The translations under genes were made by a program, and so were the position numbers. Positions 27,807 through 35,861 of a stretch of 64,000 nucleotides of DNA are shown here, piece after piece (the stretch's first letter is position 1; each line of letters opens with the position of its first letter). Origin of the DNA: G963668605 sp963793625 (GTDB lineage: Bacteria > Acidobacteriota > Terriglobia > Bryobacterales > Bryobacteraceae). The notes beneath the pieces were generated by a model. The model had not been told where the DNA came from, ran no database searches, and saw only the letters and a program-made list of their open reading frames with translations. The stretch spans positions 186,001-250,000 of the forward strand of contig CAWCAT010000015.1 of the NCBI GenBank assembly GCA_963793625.1, in the 5' to 3' direction.

Positions 27807-29152
27807 TGAGCGCTCCAAGAACCCTGACAGCCGAGGAATTCGCCCGAGCATTCGCCGAAATTCATCCGCCGTTCGATGCGCAAGAAGCTGTTGTCGAGGC
27901 GAATCGCTGCTTATACTGCTTCGATGCGCCATGCACCAGCGCCTGCCCCACGCACATTGACGTGCCCCGGTTCATCAAAAAAATCGCGAGCGGGAATCTG
28001 CGTGGCTCCGCGGAGACGATCCTCGATGCCAATGTGCTCGGGCTGAGTTGCTCGCGCGTATGCCCGGTGGACGTACTTTGCGAAGGCGCGTGCGTGATGC
28101 ACCGCTACAACAAGAAGCCGATCGAGATCGGACGGCTGCAACGCCGCGCGATGGACTACTTCTATTCGTCCGGCGCGAAGCTTCCGCTGGGCGCGAACGG
28201 AGCGAAGGCCAAGAGGGTTGCTTGTGCGGGCGCCGGGCCGGCGTCGCTGGCCTGCGCTGCGGAGTTGCGCCGGCGCGGATATGCGGTCACAATCTTCGAG
28301 TCGCGTCCTCTTCCTGGAGGCTTGAACACCTACGGCGTCGCCGAGTACAAATTGCGGCCGCCCGATAGCCTGCTCGAAGTCGAACTTATCCGGTCCCTCG
28401 GGGTGGAGTTCCGGACCGGCGTAACGATCGGCCAGGAAGTCACTCTGGACGAACTCGAGAAGGATTACGACGCGGTCTTTATTGGGTTCGGGCTCGGGCC
28501 GGCCGAGAAGCTGAACATTCCCGGCGAGAATCTGGCAGGCGTGATCGATGCCATGCAGTTCATAGCGAAATACAAGACGATGGACCCAATGCCGGCCGGG
28601 CAGCGCATAGTCGTGATTGGCGGTGGAAACACGGCCATCGATGCCGCAGTGGCTTCCCGCCTTCTGGGCGCCGGGGAAGTTACCATTACCTACCGGCGCG
28701 GTGAGGCGGATATGCCGGCATTCGCATTCGAATACGAACTCGCAAAAACGCGAGGCGTGCGCTTCCTCTGGCAGACGCAACCGGTCGAAATTGCCAGCGA
28801 GGACGGGCGCACAGTGAGCGGTCTGAAGTGTCTTCGCACGGAACTCGGCCGGACGGACATCACAGGGAGGCGCCGGCCGCAAGGGGTCCCGGGATCGGAT
28901 TTTCACATTCCATGCGATGCCGTTATCATCGCTCTCGGCCAGACGAGACTCAGCAACCTGCTGATGGACCGTGGTATCGATTTTGCAGGCGGCTGCGTGC
29001 TGGCGGATGCGGCGACCGGTCAGACCTCGAACCCCAGCTTCTTCGCGGGCGGAGATTGCGTGAACGGCGGGCGTGAGGTGGTGGATGCGGTGGCGGAGGG
29101 CAAGCGCGCCGGGCAAGGAATCGCGGCCTGGCTGGAGAATAGCAATGGCTGA
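27806..29152 (+). CDS. preT: NAD-dependent dihydropyrimidine dehydrogenase subunit PreT
   Basis: A 448-residue flavoprotein subunit of dihydropyrimidine dehydrogenase, which with PreA reduces uracil or thymine to the 5,6-dihydro forms using NADH. The N-terminal domain has eight Cys in the GltD/PreT pattern ('NRCLYCFDAPCTSACPTHID', 'CSRVCPVDVLCEGAC') for two [4Fe-4S] clusters. FAD binding is at 'GAGPASLACAAELRRRGYAV', NAD binding at 'VVIGGGNTAIDAAVASRLLG', and the C-terminal FAD contact at 'FFAGGDCVNGGREVVDAVAE'. The ATG at 27806 overlaps the nitrilase-fragment stop; TTG at 27803 is an alternative. It overlaps preA by eight bases. Confidence 0.9.
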   Translation: MSAPRTLTAEEFARAFAEIHPPFDAQEAVVEANRCLYCFDAPCTSACPTHIDVPRFIKKIASGNLRGSAETILDANVLGLSCSRVCPVDVLCEGACVMHRYNKKPIEIGRLQRRAMDYFYSSGAKLPLGANGAKAKRVACAGAGPASLACAAELRRRGYAVTIFESRPLPGGLNTYGVAEYKLRPPDSLLEVELIRSLGVEFRTGVTIGQEVTLDELEKDYDAVFIGFGLGPAEKLNIPGENLAGVIDAMQFIAKYKTMDPMPAGQRIVVIGGGNTAIDAAVASRLLGAGEVTITYRRGEADMPAFAFEYELAKTRGVRFLWQTQPVEIASEDGRTVSGLKCLRTELGRTDITGRRRPQGVPGSDFHIPCDAVIIALGQTRLSNLLMDRGIDFAGGCVLADAATGQTSNPSFFAGGDCVNGGREVVDAVAEGKRAGQGIAAWLENSNG

Positions 29153-30524
29153 TCTCACGACAGTCTTTGCGGGCGGTATCCGCTGTCCGAATCCCTTCTG
29201 GCTCGCTTCGGGGCCGCCGGCGAACTGCGGTGACCAGGTGATGCGGGCCTTCGACGCGGGATGGGGCGGGGCGGTGTGGAAGACGCTGGGCGAGCCCATT
29301 GTTAACGTCAGCTCGCGATATTCCTCGGTTGACTGGGCAGGGCAACGCATGATGGGGCTGAACAACATCGAGCTGATTACCGATCGCCCACTCGACGTCA
29401 ACCTGCGCGAAATCTCGGAGGTGAAAAAGAGGCATCCGCATCATGCTGTGATTGCCTCCGTGATGGTGGAATCGAAGCGCGAGGCCTGGCACAGCATCGT
29501 CAAACAGGCCGAGGATGCCGGAGCCGATGGACTCGAGCTGAATTTTGGCTGCCCACACGGGATGAGCGAGCGAGGCATGGGGAGCGCCGTGGGCCAGGTT
29601 CCCGATTACACCACGATGATCACGGAATGGGTCAAGGAAGTGGCGCGGACTCCTGTGCTGGTGAAACTGACGCCAAACATTACGGACATACGGTCAATCG
29701 GGCGGGCCGCGCGCAAAGGCGGCGCGGACGGCCTTTCCGCCATCAACACAATCAGTTCGATTACCGGCGTCGATCTGGACACGCTAACGCCGCGTCCCGA
29801 CGTGGGCGGGTTGTCCAGTCATGGCGGCTATTGCGGGCCCGCGGTAAAACCAATCGCGCTCCAGATGGTGCAGCAACTCGCGGCCGATCCCATGATCGGG
29901 TTGCCGGTCTCGGGGATTGGGGGCATTTCGGGCTGGCGCGATGCGGCCGAGTTCATCCTTCTGGGCTGCGGCACTGTTCAGGTCTGCACAGCGGTGATGC
30001 ACTACGGCTACCGGATCGTTGAAGACATGATCGATGGTCTGAGGAACTGGATGGATGAGAAGGGCTTTGCGACGATCGATGATTTTCGCGGCAAGAGCAT
30101 CGGGCGCGTCACGGAGTGGAAGCACCTCGACCTGAATTTCAGAATAATAGCCCGCATCGATCCGGAGAAATGCATTGGCTGCGACCTTTGCTACACCGCT
30201 TGCTGGGATGGCGCGCACCAGTGCATCCATCTCGATCGGGTCGACGGAGGCGGACAGCGCCCGCCGGCAGAGGTGGAGCGGATCAGCCGGAGCCGCATCG
30301 TCTTTACTCCTGTGACGAAGGCGAGTCAGATGGAACTCAATGCGCACAAGACGCCGCTACACCGCATTCCCCGCGTAGACGAAGACGAGTGCGTGGGCTG
30401 CAATCTCTGCTGGCTGGTCTGTCCCGTGGAGAACTGCATCACGATGGAGAAGATCGAAACGGGCCGCCCGAAAGAAACGTGGGAGCAGCGGGCGACTTCG
30501 ATGGCACAAGGAGGATCCCATTGA
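29145..30524 (+). CDS. preA: NAD-dependent dihydropyrimidine dehydrogenase subunit PreA
   Basis: The 459-residue catalytic subunit partner of PreT. An FMN-binding dihydroorotate-dehydrogenase-like barrel carries the active-site loop 'NFGCPHGMSERGMGSAVGQ', whose Cys is the proton donor for uracil reduction. Barrel strands include 'LVKLTPNITDI' and 'PVSGIGGISGWRDAAEFIL'. The C-terminus has two ferredoxin clusters: 'CIGCDLCYTACWDGAHQC' (the first is slightly atypical) and 'CVGCNLCWLVCPVENC'. The start at 29145 lies inside preT, so the pair is coupled. AAGGAGGA near the end serves the next, broken hydantoinase frame. The enzyme should work in the cytoplasm. Confidence 0.92.
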   Translation: MADLTTVFAGGIRCPNPFWLASGPPANCGDQVMRAFDAGWGGAVWKTLGEPIVNVSSRYSSVDWAGQRMMGLNNIELITDRPLDVNLREISEVKKRHPHHAVIASVMVESKREAWHSIVKQAEDAGADGLELNFGCPHGMSERGMGSAVGQVPDYTTMITEWVKEVARTPVLVKLTPNITDIRSIGRAARKGGADGLSAINTISSITGVDLDTLTPRPDVGGLSSHGGYCGPAVKPIALQMVQQLAADPMIGLPVSGIGGISGWRDAAEFILLGCGTVQVCTAVMHYGYRIVEDMIDGLRNWMDEKGFATIDDFRGKSIGRVTEWKHLDLNFRIIARIDPEKCIGCDLCYTACWDGAHQCIHLDRVDGGGQRPPAEVERISRSRIVFTPVTKASQMELNAHKTPLHRIPRVDEDECVGCNLCWLVCPVENCITMEKIETGRPKETWEQRATSMAQGGSH

Positions 30525-30641
30525 AAACGCTGATAAAGAACGGCACCAAGAAGACCGATCTGCTGGTGGAGGGGGGACAAAATCCGGCAGATTTCCGACA
30601 AGGGGCAGGACAACACTAACCAACTTGACCAGCTAAGGTAG
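30521..30641 (+). pseudogene. Dihydropyrimidinase (hydantoinase) 5' fragment
   Basis: A TTG start overlaps the preA stop (TTGA) and follows AAGGAGGA by five bases. The first ~17 codons read 'KTLIKNGTKKTDLLVEGG', the typical N-terminal strand pair of dihydropyrimidinase/D-hydantoinase. After one extra base near 30580 the frame continues 'KIRQISDKGQDNTNQLDQ' and stops. The ~430-residue remainder of the metal-dependent hydrolase is missing. So the second enzyme of the reductive pyrimidine pathway was once the gene after preA and is now lost from this position. Confidence 0.6.
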
Positions 30642-31359
30642 TTCGCTGCAACGCAGGGCTGGACGATCGCACATGAGTACGTGGATCAGGCGACGGGCAA
30701 ACATTCAGACCGGAAACAATTCCAAAAATTATTAAAGGAAAGACCATCCCGCAGCAATCGAGTGCACAGGGGCCACCCCATGGCCAAATTCAACCACTTT
30801 CGTGACACTCTTGGCCGCTGCAATTGTGGTCTTCGCTGCGCTTCCGTCTGCTGTTATCTCCGCATTGCGCGGCGTAGATTCTGGTTTACTTCTACCGGAA
30901 ATGGGCGTTACAACACAGGGTTTCCAGAAGCCGAGATTCCAGGCGCCTCCACTTTGTTTCACCTTGACTTTTGGACATGTCATCGCTCGCAGGAGGATGC
31001 CATAGAAGCAACCATGCTGCGAACCGGGTGTTGCTTCTTCGTCTCGATGACGCTCCTGTGAGTGGCGTGCTGTCAATTGATGGATATATGGATATCGGAA
31101 ACACTGCAGACAGTTATGTGGCCCAGGCTGCACTGACGCGAATCCGCTAGCCTTTTTTAATCTCGCTTTCCCATGGTGCGATATCCGTTCCAAAAACGGT
31201 GGTGCAAGAGACACAGCCTATAGCAGTTTGAAGCGGAGTCTCGCCCTGAAAAGGCAGATCATTAGTCCCCGATGCGCAGCGGCATCGAAGGAAGGAGCGG
31301 TGCTGTGAAATCTCTACGAGTCGTTGAAGACCGAGCCTCGGGAAGAAATCCCTATAGCG
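30642..31359. other. Intergenic region, no supported gene
   Basis: About 720 bases where the rest of the hydantoinase gene would be expected. The base composition is more AT-rich than its neighbours. The frames at 30681-31061 and 30732-31214 have no motif or ribosome-binding site. Nothing resembles the missing hydantoinase, so a deletion or replacement by unrelated sequence is likely. Confidence 0.4.
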
Positions 31360-31388
31360 TTGACAAAAAGTGAGAATGCTCCAATATT
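31360..31388 (+). promoter_or_regulatory. Candidate sigma-70 promoter for the BtpA-like gene
   Basis: TTGACA at 31360-31365 (perfect -35) is followed after exactly 17 bases by AATATT at 31383-31388 (four of six matches to TATAAT). It lies about 100 bases upstream of the BtpA-like gene, on the same strand, in a locally AT-rich stretch. It is the best-spaced promoter-like pair I saw in the window. Confidence 0.4.
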
Positions 31389-31489
31389 GAAAGTCGCGTG
31401 GCCATGCTCCCCTTCCCAGTGCGCCGCCCCAGGGTTTGGGGCAGTGGGATACTTTAGGCGCGTAGGTCAGGTAGACTGTTTGCAGACAC

Positions 31490-32302
31490 ATGGACTTTCG
31501 TGCTATTTTCCAAGCACCAAAACCAGTGATAGGCATGCTGCATCTGCCAGCCCTGCCGGGCTCGCCGGGTCACTCTCTCCGGATGCAGGAGATCAGAGAT
31601 TGGGTCCTGCGAGATGCCGAAGCTCTGGCTGCGGGCGGCGTCGATGGCTTCATCCTCGAAAACTTCGGCGATGCTCCTTTCTATCCTGACGCAGTTCCGC
31701 CGCACACGGTGGCTTTCATGGCCGTCCTGGGACGCGACGTGAAGACACGATTTGACCAGCCGCTTGGTGTGAACGTGCTGCGCAATGACGCCCAAAGCGC
31801 GCTCGCCGTCGCCACAGCAGCGGGAGCCCAATTCATGCGCGTCAACGTTTACACCGGCGCGAGGCTCACCGATCAAGGCATCATCCAGGGAAAGGCTCAT
31901 GAACTTCTTCGATATCGCAAACTGCTCGGCGCTGACATCGCAGTGGCCGCCGATGTCGCGGTTAAGCATTCGGTATCGCTTGGCCCGCACGAGTTGCTCG
32001 ACGAGGTAGAAGAAACTATTCTGCGCGGTCGAGCCGATGCCATAATCATTTCCGGCACTGCTACAGGCAAAGAAACGCGGCTCGAAGATCTCAAGGTCGC
32101 CAAGGATGCCGCTGGGGACACTCCGGTTCTCTGCGGCAGTGGAGCAAACCTAAGCAATCTTGCTGATATCTTTAAGTCTTCTGATGCCCTGATTGTGGGT
32201 ACGGCATTGAAGAGAAACGGTGTAAGCACGAATCCGGTGGATCTTTCGCGCGTAAAGAAATTCATGGCAGACGCGGTTGTTGCCCGAGACTCGGCGTTAT
32301 AA
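31490..32302 (+). CDS. BtpA/SgcQ-family TIM-barrel protein (copy 1)
   Basis: A 270-residue member of the BtpA family. BtpA was named for photosystem I stability in cyanobacteria, but the family is wide in heterotrophs (SgcQ in Escherichia coli sits in a sugar operon), where it is a predicted TIM-barrel enzyme. Signature segments are 'VIGMLHLPALPGSPG', 'VDGFILENFGDAPF', 'ADVAVKHSVSLG', 'IISGTATGKETRLEDL' and 'VLCGSGANLSNLADI', the last two being phosphate-binding loops. The end 'STNPVDLSRVKKFM' is the usual terminus. The role is unknown. A complete paralogue lies at 35862-36701 and a tail of a third at 36747-36836. Confidence 0.88.
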   Translation: MDFRAIFQAPKPVIGMLHLPALPGSPGHSLRMQEIRDWVLRDAEALAAGGVDGFILENFGDAPFYPDAVPPHTVAFMAVLGRDVKTRFDQPLGVNVLRNDAQSALAVATAAGAQFMRVNVYTGARLTDQGIIQGKAHELLRYRKLLGADIAVAADVAVKHSVSLGPHELLDEVEETILRGRADAIIISGTATGKETRLEDLKVAKDAAGDTPVLCGSGANLSNLADIFKSSDALIVGTALKRNGVSTNPVDLSRVKKFMADAVVARDSAL

Positions 32303-32445
32303 TCAGGCTCCGAACCAGAATGGGTCGAGGTTCCGTGAATAGTGGACACGGCTTGCTTCCCAGCGCTGTGTCCATGCGGAGCCAATCTGAGTGCTGCCCA
32401 TCGCTTCGCCGCCAGTTACATGTTGGCACGCGAAGAACTCACCGT
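32303..32445. other. Junction sequence, nothing recognised
   Basis: About 140 bases between the BtpA stop and the duplicated propeller segment. No frame resembles a known protein. It marks one side of a rearrangement joint. Confidence 0.35.
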
Positions 32446-32811
32446 CGGAAAGCCGCGACCCTGGTTTCGCAAGGCCTGGAAGATCCCGCCAGCCTGTGCG
32501 TCGATAGCGATGGCGCAATCTACGTTGCCGACCGTGGCAAAGCGCAGCAGGTGAAGATCTTTGATGCGAGCGGCAGGTTGCTGCGCACGATTGGCAGCGC
32601 AGGACGGTCGAATTCCACGCGGTCCGCATTAGCCGCTCGGCATGTACCATCCCCGCGGACTTACTGTTGATGCCAAAGGTTTGCTTTGGGTAATGGAGGA
32701 GGACGACCACCCACAGCGCGTGAGTGTATGGAATGCCGGGACCGGCGCTTTTGTCCGAGAATATATTGGCGCTCCCCACTACGGAGCGCTGGACGCCGCT
32801 GTCGCCAGCTT
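32446..32811 (+). pseudogene. Damaged partial copy of the 1041-residue propeller gene
   Basis: This stretch aligns base by base with 8655-9019 inside the large propeller gene. Long identical runs and scattered substitutions are visible by eye; I estimate above 90% identity but have not computed it. Both copies share, for example, 'PASLCVDSDGAIYV' and 'LWVMEEDDHPQRVSVWNAGT'. An extra base near 32605 shifts the frame and a TAG follows. Both ends are abrupt: unrelated sequence before 32446, and an SGNH-hydrolase tail directly after 32811. It is an internal fragment without start or stop, the product of duplication or recombination between paralogues. Confidence 0.85.
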
Positions 32812-33034
32812 ACCGTAACTACACTCCTGAAAAGGACGCGAAGCGCAACGCTGTCAATGACTGGATCCGCAACACCAACGTGTTTGACGCGATTCTCGAT
32901 TTCGATCTGGCGCTCAGAGATCCTTATCAACCCGACCGGCTGCTCCCGTTTTATGATAGCGGGGACCATATTCATCCCGGGATGCGGGATACGAGAAGAT
33001 GGCCAGCATAGTCGATCTGACGCTCTTCAAGTAG
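32812..33034 (+). pseudogene. SGNH/GDSL hydrolase 3' fragment, frameshifted
   Basis: Directly joined to the propeller fragment is the end of an SGNH hydrolase. 'NAVNDWIRNTNVFDAILDFD' leads to 'GDHIHPG', which matches the family's catalytic DxxH motif (Asp-His of the Ser-His-Asp triad). After a one-base shift near 32985 the normal end 'GYEKMASIVDLTLFK' and TAG follow. The N-terminal two thirds with the GDS nucleophile are missing. Like its neighbour it is a fused scrap of a secreted carbohydrate- or ester-active gene. Confidence 0.65.
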
Positions 33035-33251
33035 CTGTCCTTGGCAGCTCCGTTGCATGAGGTGACGGATCCGGACTCGACCCGGCCCTCGGGCTTCATA
33101 CTCAGGTTGCAGTTGTTGTCCTTGCGCGCATCTCAATGCTGCAAGGCAGGCACTTGCGGGCGCCGATCGCGGTCCTTCGTAGTCTTGGGGCACCCCACGT
33201 TCGTAGGCTGGCAAAGGACGCGCGGGCCGCCGGAACATTGCGACTCGTACG

Positions 33252-33662
33252 CTATTTCTTGAGCATCCGCTGAATAGTCATGTGAGAAACGCCAGTCTCG
33301 GCTGCGATCTCTCGCACGCTCAGACCACGTTCATGCAGCTCAGCAACCCGCTCAGTACGTACGGCAGCGTGCGGGCGTCCCAAGACCTTCCCTTGAGAGC
33401 GCGCCCTGCTCAGCCCTGCGACAACACGCTCTGATAGCCTGACGCGCTCCTGCTTGGCAATTGCTGCCAAGATCGCCCGCACAGCATCACGAAACACGCC
33501 CACGCTGCGCAGATACTCTTCGCGGTAGCTCCACCACTCGACGCCGTGGCCCGTTAGTCGCTGCAGGTGCTGAAGCGTCTCAAGCACGCCCTCGCGGGAG
33601 AATCGGTCCAGGCTCCAGAAGAGCACCATATCAAACTCGCGGCGGGACGCCGCATCGAACAT
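33252..33662 (-). pseudogene. Serine recombinase (resolvase/invertase) lacking its catalytic N-terminus
   Basis: A 136-codon frame covers the second half of a small serine recombinase: 'EFDMVLFWSLDRFSREG' (the core Asp/Arg region), the long E-helix 'FRDAVRAILAAIAKQER', and a C-terminal helix-turn-helix ('LSVREIAAETGVSHMTIQR'). The first ~60 residues with the Y-x-R-x-S nucleophile are missing; upstream codons run into a stop four residues before the M. It may be a relic of a mobile element. It adjoins a broken XRE-type gene on the same strand. Confidence 0.7.
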
Positions 33663-34028
33663 CTTGCTGCGTCACCACGCGCCCCACCAGCCGCCAGGCG
33701 CTCACTGGCGCACGAAACAGTTCAGCCCGGTCCTCGTGCCCCTGCCTCGACGCGATGCGCGCGAGCACCATCCGATGCGGCGGCGACGGTGCCGACTCGC
33801 ACCGCTCCCAACGGGAAACGGTCCCTGATCCGGGCTCAGCATAACTTTCGCCCGCGATCCCTGTTTGCAAATTTCCTTCGCCAGGTCCGTCTGGCTCCAG
33901 TTCATCCTTGCGCGCAGTTCGGTAACTGCGCGGCTGAGACCCAGGCTGGCATCCTGGTCCGCTCGTATCACAAAACCGTGGACTTCCGGGTTTTGACGAC
34001 CCCTATCGCTCGTACCGTGCGGGATCAC
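33663..34028 (-). pseudogene. XRE-type helix-turn-helix protein, frameshifted
   Basis: Two minus-strand frames joined near 33845 make a Cro/CI-like protein. The first gives 'LSRAVTELRARMNWSQTDLA', the start of the HTH. The second gives 'GTVSRWERCESAPSPPHRMV', the recognition helix and following turn, then 'LARIASRQGHEDRAELFRAP', as in small XRE regulators or antitoxins. The switch also loses a few residues of the HTH loop. It lies between the truncated recombinase and the sarcosine-oxidase-like gene. Confidence 0.5.
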
Positions 34029-34046
34029 TTCTGGATGGCGGCTGCG

Positions 34047-35201
34047 CTAATACACCGTCCGCCTCTGCGCTCCGGCCTTAGCTGCCAGGGAAAACCGCGG
34101 CTCGCCTGGCGTTTCATCCAGGATGAGCGCGGTCACATATTCGCCTACCGCTGGACCGTGCTTGAACCCGTGACCCGACCCGCCGCCAACCAACCAGACG
34201 TTCTCGAACTCCAGATGGCGATCGATCAGAAAGTCCCCGTTCGAGGTGTTTTCGTATTGGCAGACGCGGAATTCCGTCAGGGGCGCGCCGCGCATCGCTG
34301 GAAAACGCTCCGCGAGGAATGCTTGCGCTTCGGTAACGCTTCCGGCGCTGATGTTGCGATCACCCGAATCAGGGTCGAACGGGGGCCCATGGCGATCAAA
34401 TGCCAGCTTGAAACCGCGACCTTCCAAGTCCGGAAATCCGTACGGGCCGCGCGGATCCGTGAAGTCTATCCAGATGGGTAGGTGCGGAGGATAAAACCGA
34501 GGATCGCCCGCGGGGGGAGCGAAAAACAGCGCCTCCTGCCGTGTCGGGAAGATGCGTGTCCCCAATATTTTTGGAAACAGAGTCGGAAGCCACGCACCGC
34601 ACGCAAAGACGAACTCCCTGGCACTGATGCGGTCTCCGCCCGCCGCGCGTATCGAGTCAAGCCGGTTCCGGCCAGTGGGCGGCTCAATAGCCGCAGTCAT
34701 GCACTCTACTCCGGCGCGCACCGAACTCTCCACCACGGCGGCGACCGCACGCCGCGCCATCAGGGCTCCGCTCTCCATTTCCAGGATTCCGAATGTGTCT
34801 GGCAGGTCCAGTCGCATCTGTGGATACCGAGCGGCCAATTCCGCAGACGATAGCAACTCTACGACAACCCCGGAACTCTTTAAAGTTCGGCGCGTCGACT
34901 CGCTGTAGGGATGGCCTTCGCGCGCGATCCACAGCACGCCCGTACGATGGAACAGCTTCTGCCCTGTCTCCCGGAACACCTCATGCCACTGCCCGAGCGA
35001 GCGCCTCGCCATGCGCGTGTAGATCTCGTCGGCGCCATAGCCCATGCGAATGATCCGGCTTTCGCCGCCGGAACTGGAGCGGGAATGGCCAGGCGCCCAG
35101 GCATCCACCAACAGCACCGAACAGCCGGTGCGCCGCAGGTGCAGCGCGGTCCAAGCGCCGAACGAGCCGGCGCCAACGACGACGATGTCCGGAGTGATCA
35201 T
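34047..35201 (-). CDS. Monomeric sarcosine oxidase-like FAD-dependent amine oxidase
   Basis: A 384-residue flavoenzyme of the MSOX/MTOX (DAO) family, which oxidises N-methyl amino acids or related secondary amines with O2. The N-terminal 'DIVVVGAGSFGAWTALHLRR' is the FAD Rossmann motif, followed by 'RSSSGGESRIIRMGYG', the typical loop contacting FAD. 'VCQYENTSNGDFLIDRH' aligns with the MSOX segment whose Cys forms the covalent 8-alpha-S-cysteinyl FAD bond; the Cys is present. 'VGGGSGHGFKHGPAVGEYV' is the closing FAD motif. Length is normal. It has no signal peptide. No glycine-cleavage or folate genes are nearby, so the substrate remains open. Confidence 0.85.
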   Translation of the reverse strand: MITPDIVVVGAGSFGAWTALHLRRTGCSVLLVDAWAPGHSRSSSGGESRIIRMGYGADEIYTRMARRSLGQWHEVFRETGQKLFHRTGVLWIAREGHPYSESTRRTLKSSGVVVELLSSAELAARYPQMRLDLPDTFGILEMESGALMARRAVAAVVESSVRAGVECMTAAIEPPTGRNRLDSIRAAGGDRISAREFVFACGAWLPTLFPKILGTRIFPTRQEALFFAPPAGDPRFYPPHLPIWIDFTDPRGPYGFPDLEGRGFKLAFDRHGPPFDPDSGDRNISAGSVTEAQAFLAERFPAMRGAPLTEFRVCQYENTSNGDFLIDRHLEFENVWLVGGGSGHGFKHGPAVGEYVTALILDETPGEPRFSLAAKAGAQRRTVY

Positions 35202-35277
35202 CTGATCAATGATCGTACGCGACGCGCGCTTGCCGCGCCTTGGCGTGTGGCGGTGAAGTTAAGGACAATTTAGCAAT

Positions 35278-35716
35278 GCCCGCTATCTACTGAACTATAC
35301 TCGGTCGAGCGAGGAGTTACTTGCGATGGGGATGGCGATTCATCGGGCTCGAAGCCCGGAGGCCGCCTCGTCGCAGTCAACAACAACCCCATGTAGCGAG
35401 TGGAAAGCTTCGCCAGGACCGAAAATACGGCTTTGTCAAAAGCGTGGAGGGCGAACCCAGAAACGGCTCGGCGATCCGCTATACGTTCCACCGGAATGGT
35501 GATGAATTCGTTATCGAGAATTACCATCTGGATGCCGAACTGCACCTCGCCACGCTTCGGTTCGCCGGATTCTCCGACGTAAACTGGACTATGCCCCGGC
35601 TATCCCCCGACGTCGGGGCTCGTGCGGAATACTGGCAAGATTTTCTGCACGATCCACCTATCGCCCTGCTGTGCTGCACTGAGCAGGGCTCGGCGCGTTA
35701 CGGCGCGAGCGGGTGA
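35278..35716 (+). pseudogene. Class I SAM-dependent methyltransferase 3' half, two frameshifts
   Basis: Three frames together read like the C-terminal half of a class I methyltransferase. The pieces are 'NYTRSSEELLAMGMAIHRAL', then 'KPGGRLVAVNNNP' (the post-motif II strand) after a missing base near 35350, then 'RQDRKYGFVKSVEGEPRNG' and 'VIENYHLDAELHLATLRFAG' after another shift near 35405. The end 'YWQDFLHDPPIALLCC' is typical. The SAM-binding GxGxG motif would lie upstream and is absent. It is a truncated and damaged gene. Confidence 0.55.
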
Positions 35717-35861
35717 TGGTCTTCGCCTAGGCGTTGGCTTCGCCGCCGGTTTCCTCTGCCCCGCCCTCCGCGCTTTCGCCGCCGCGACGGTTCGCCGTCT
35801 GTCGCTCCTGCCCCAGCGGCTCGGCCCGTGAAGCTCTAGTCGTGCGCCTCTCTACGAGCCG

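Noticed and set aside
27911..29401. A 496-codon minus-strand frame antisense to preT/preA
   Set aside because: No motif; it mirrors the codon bias of preT and preA, which are certain.
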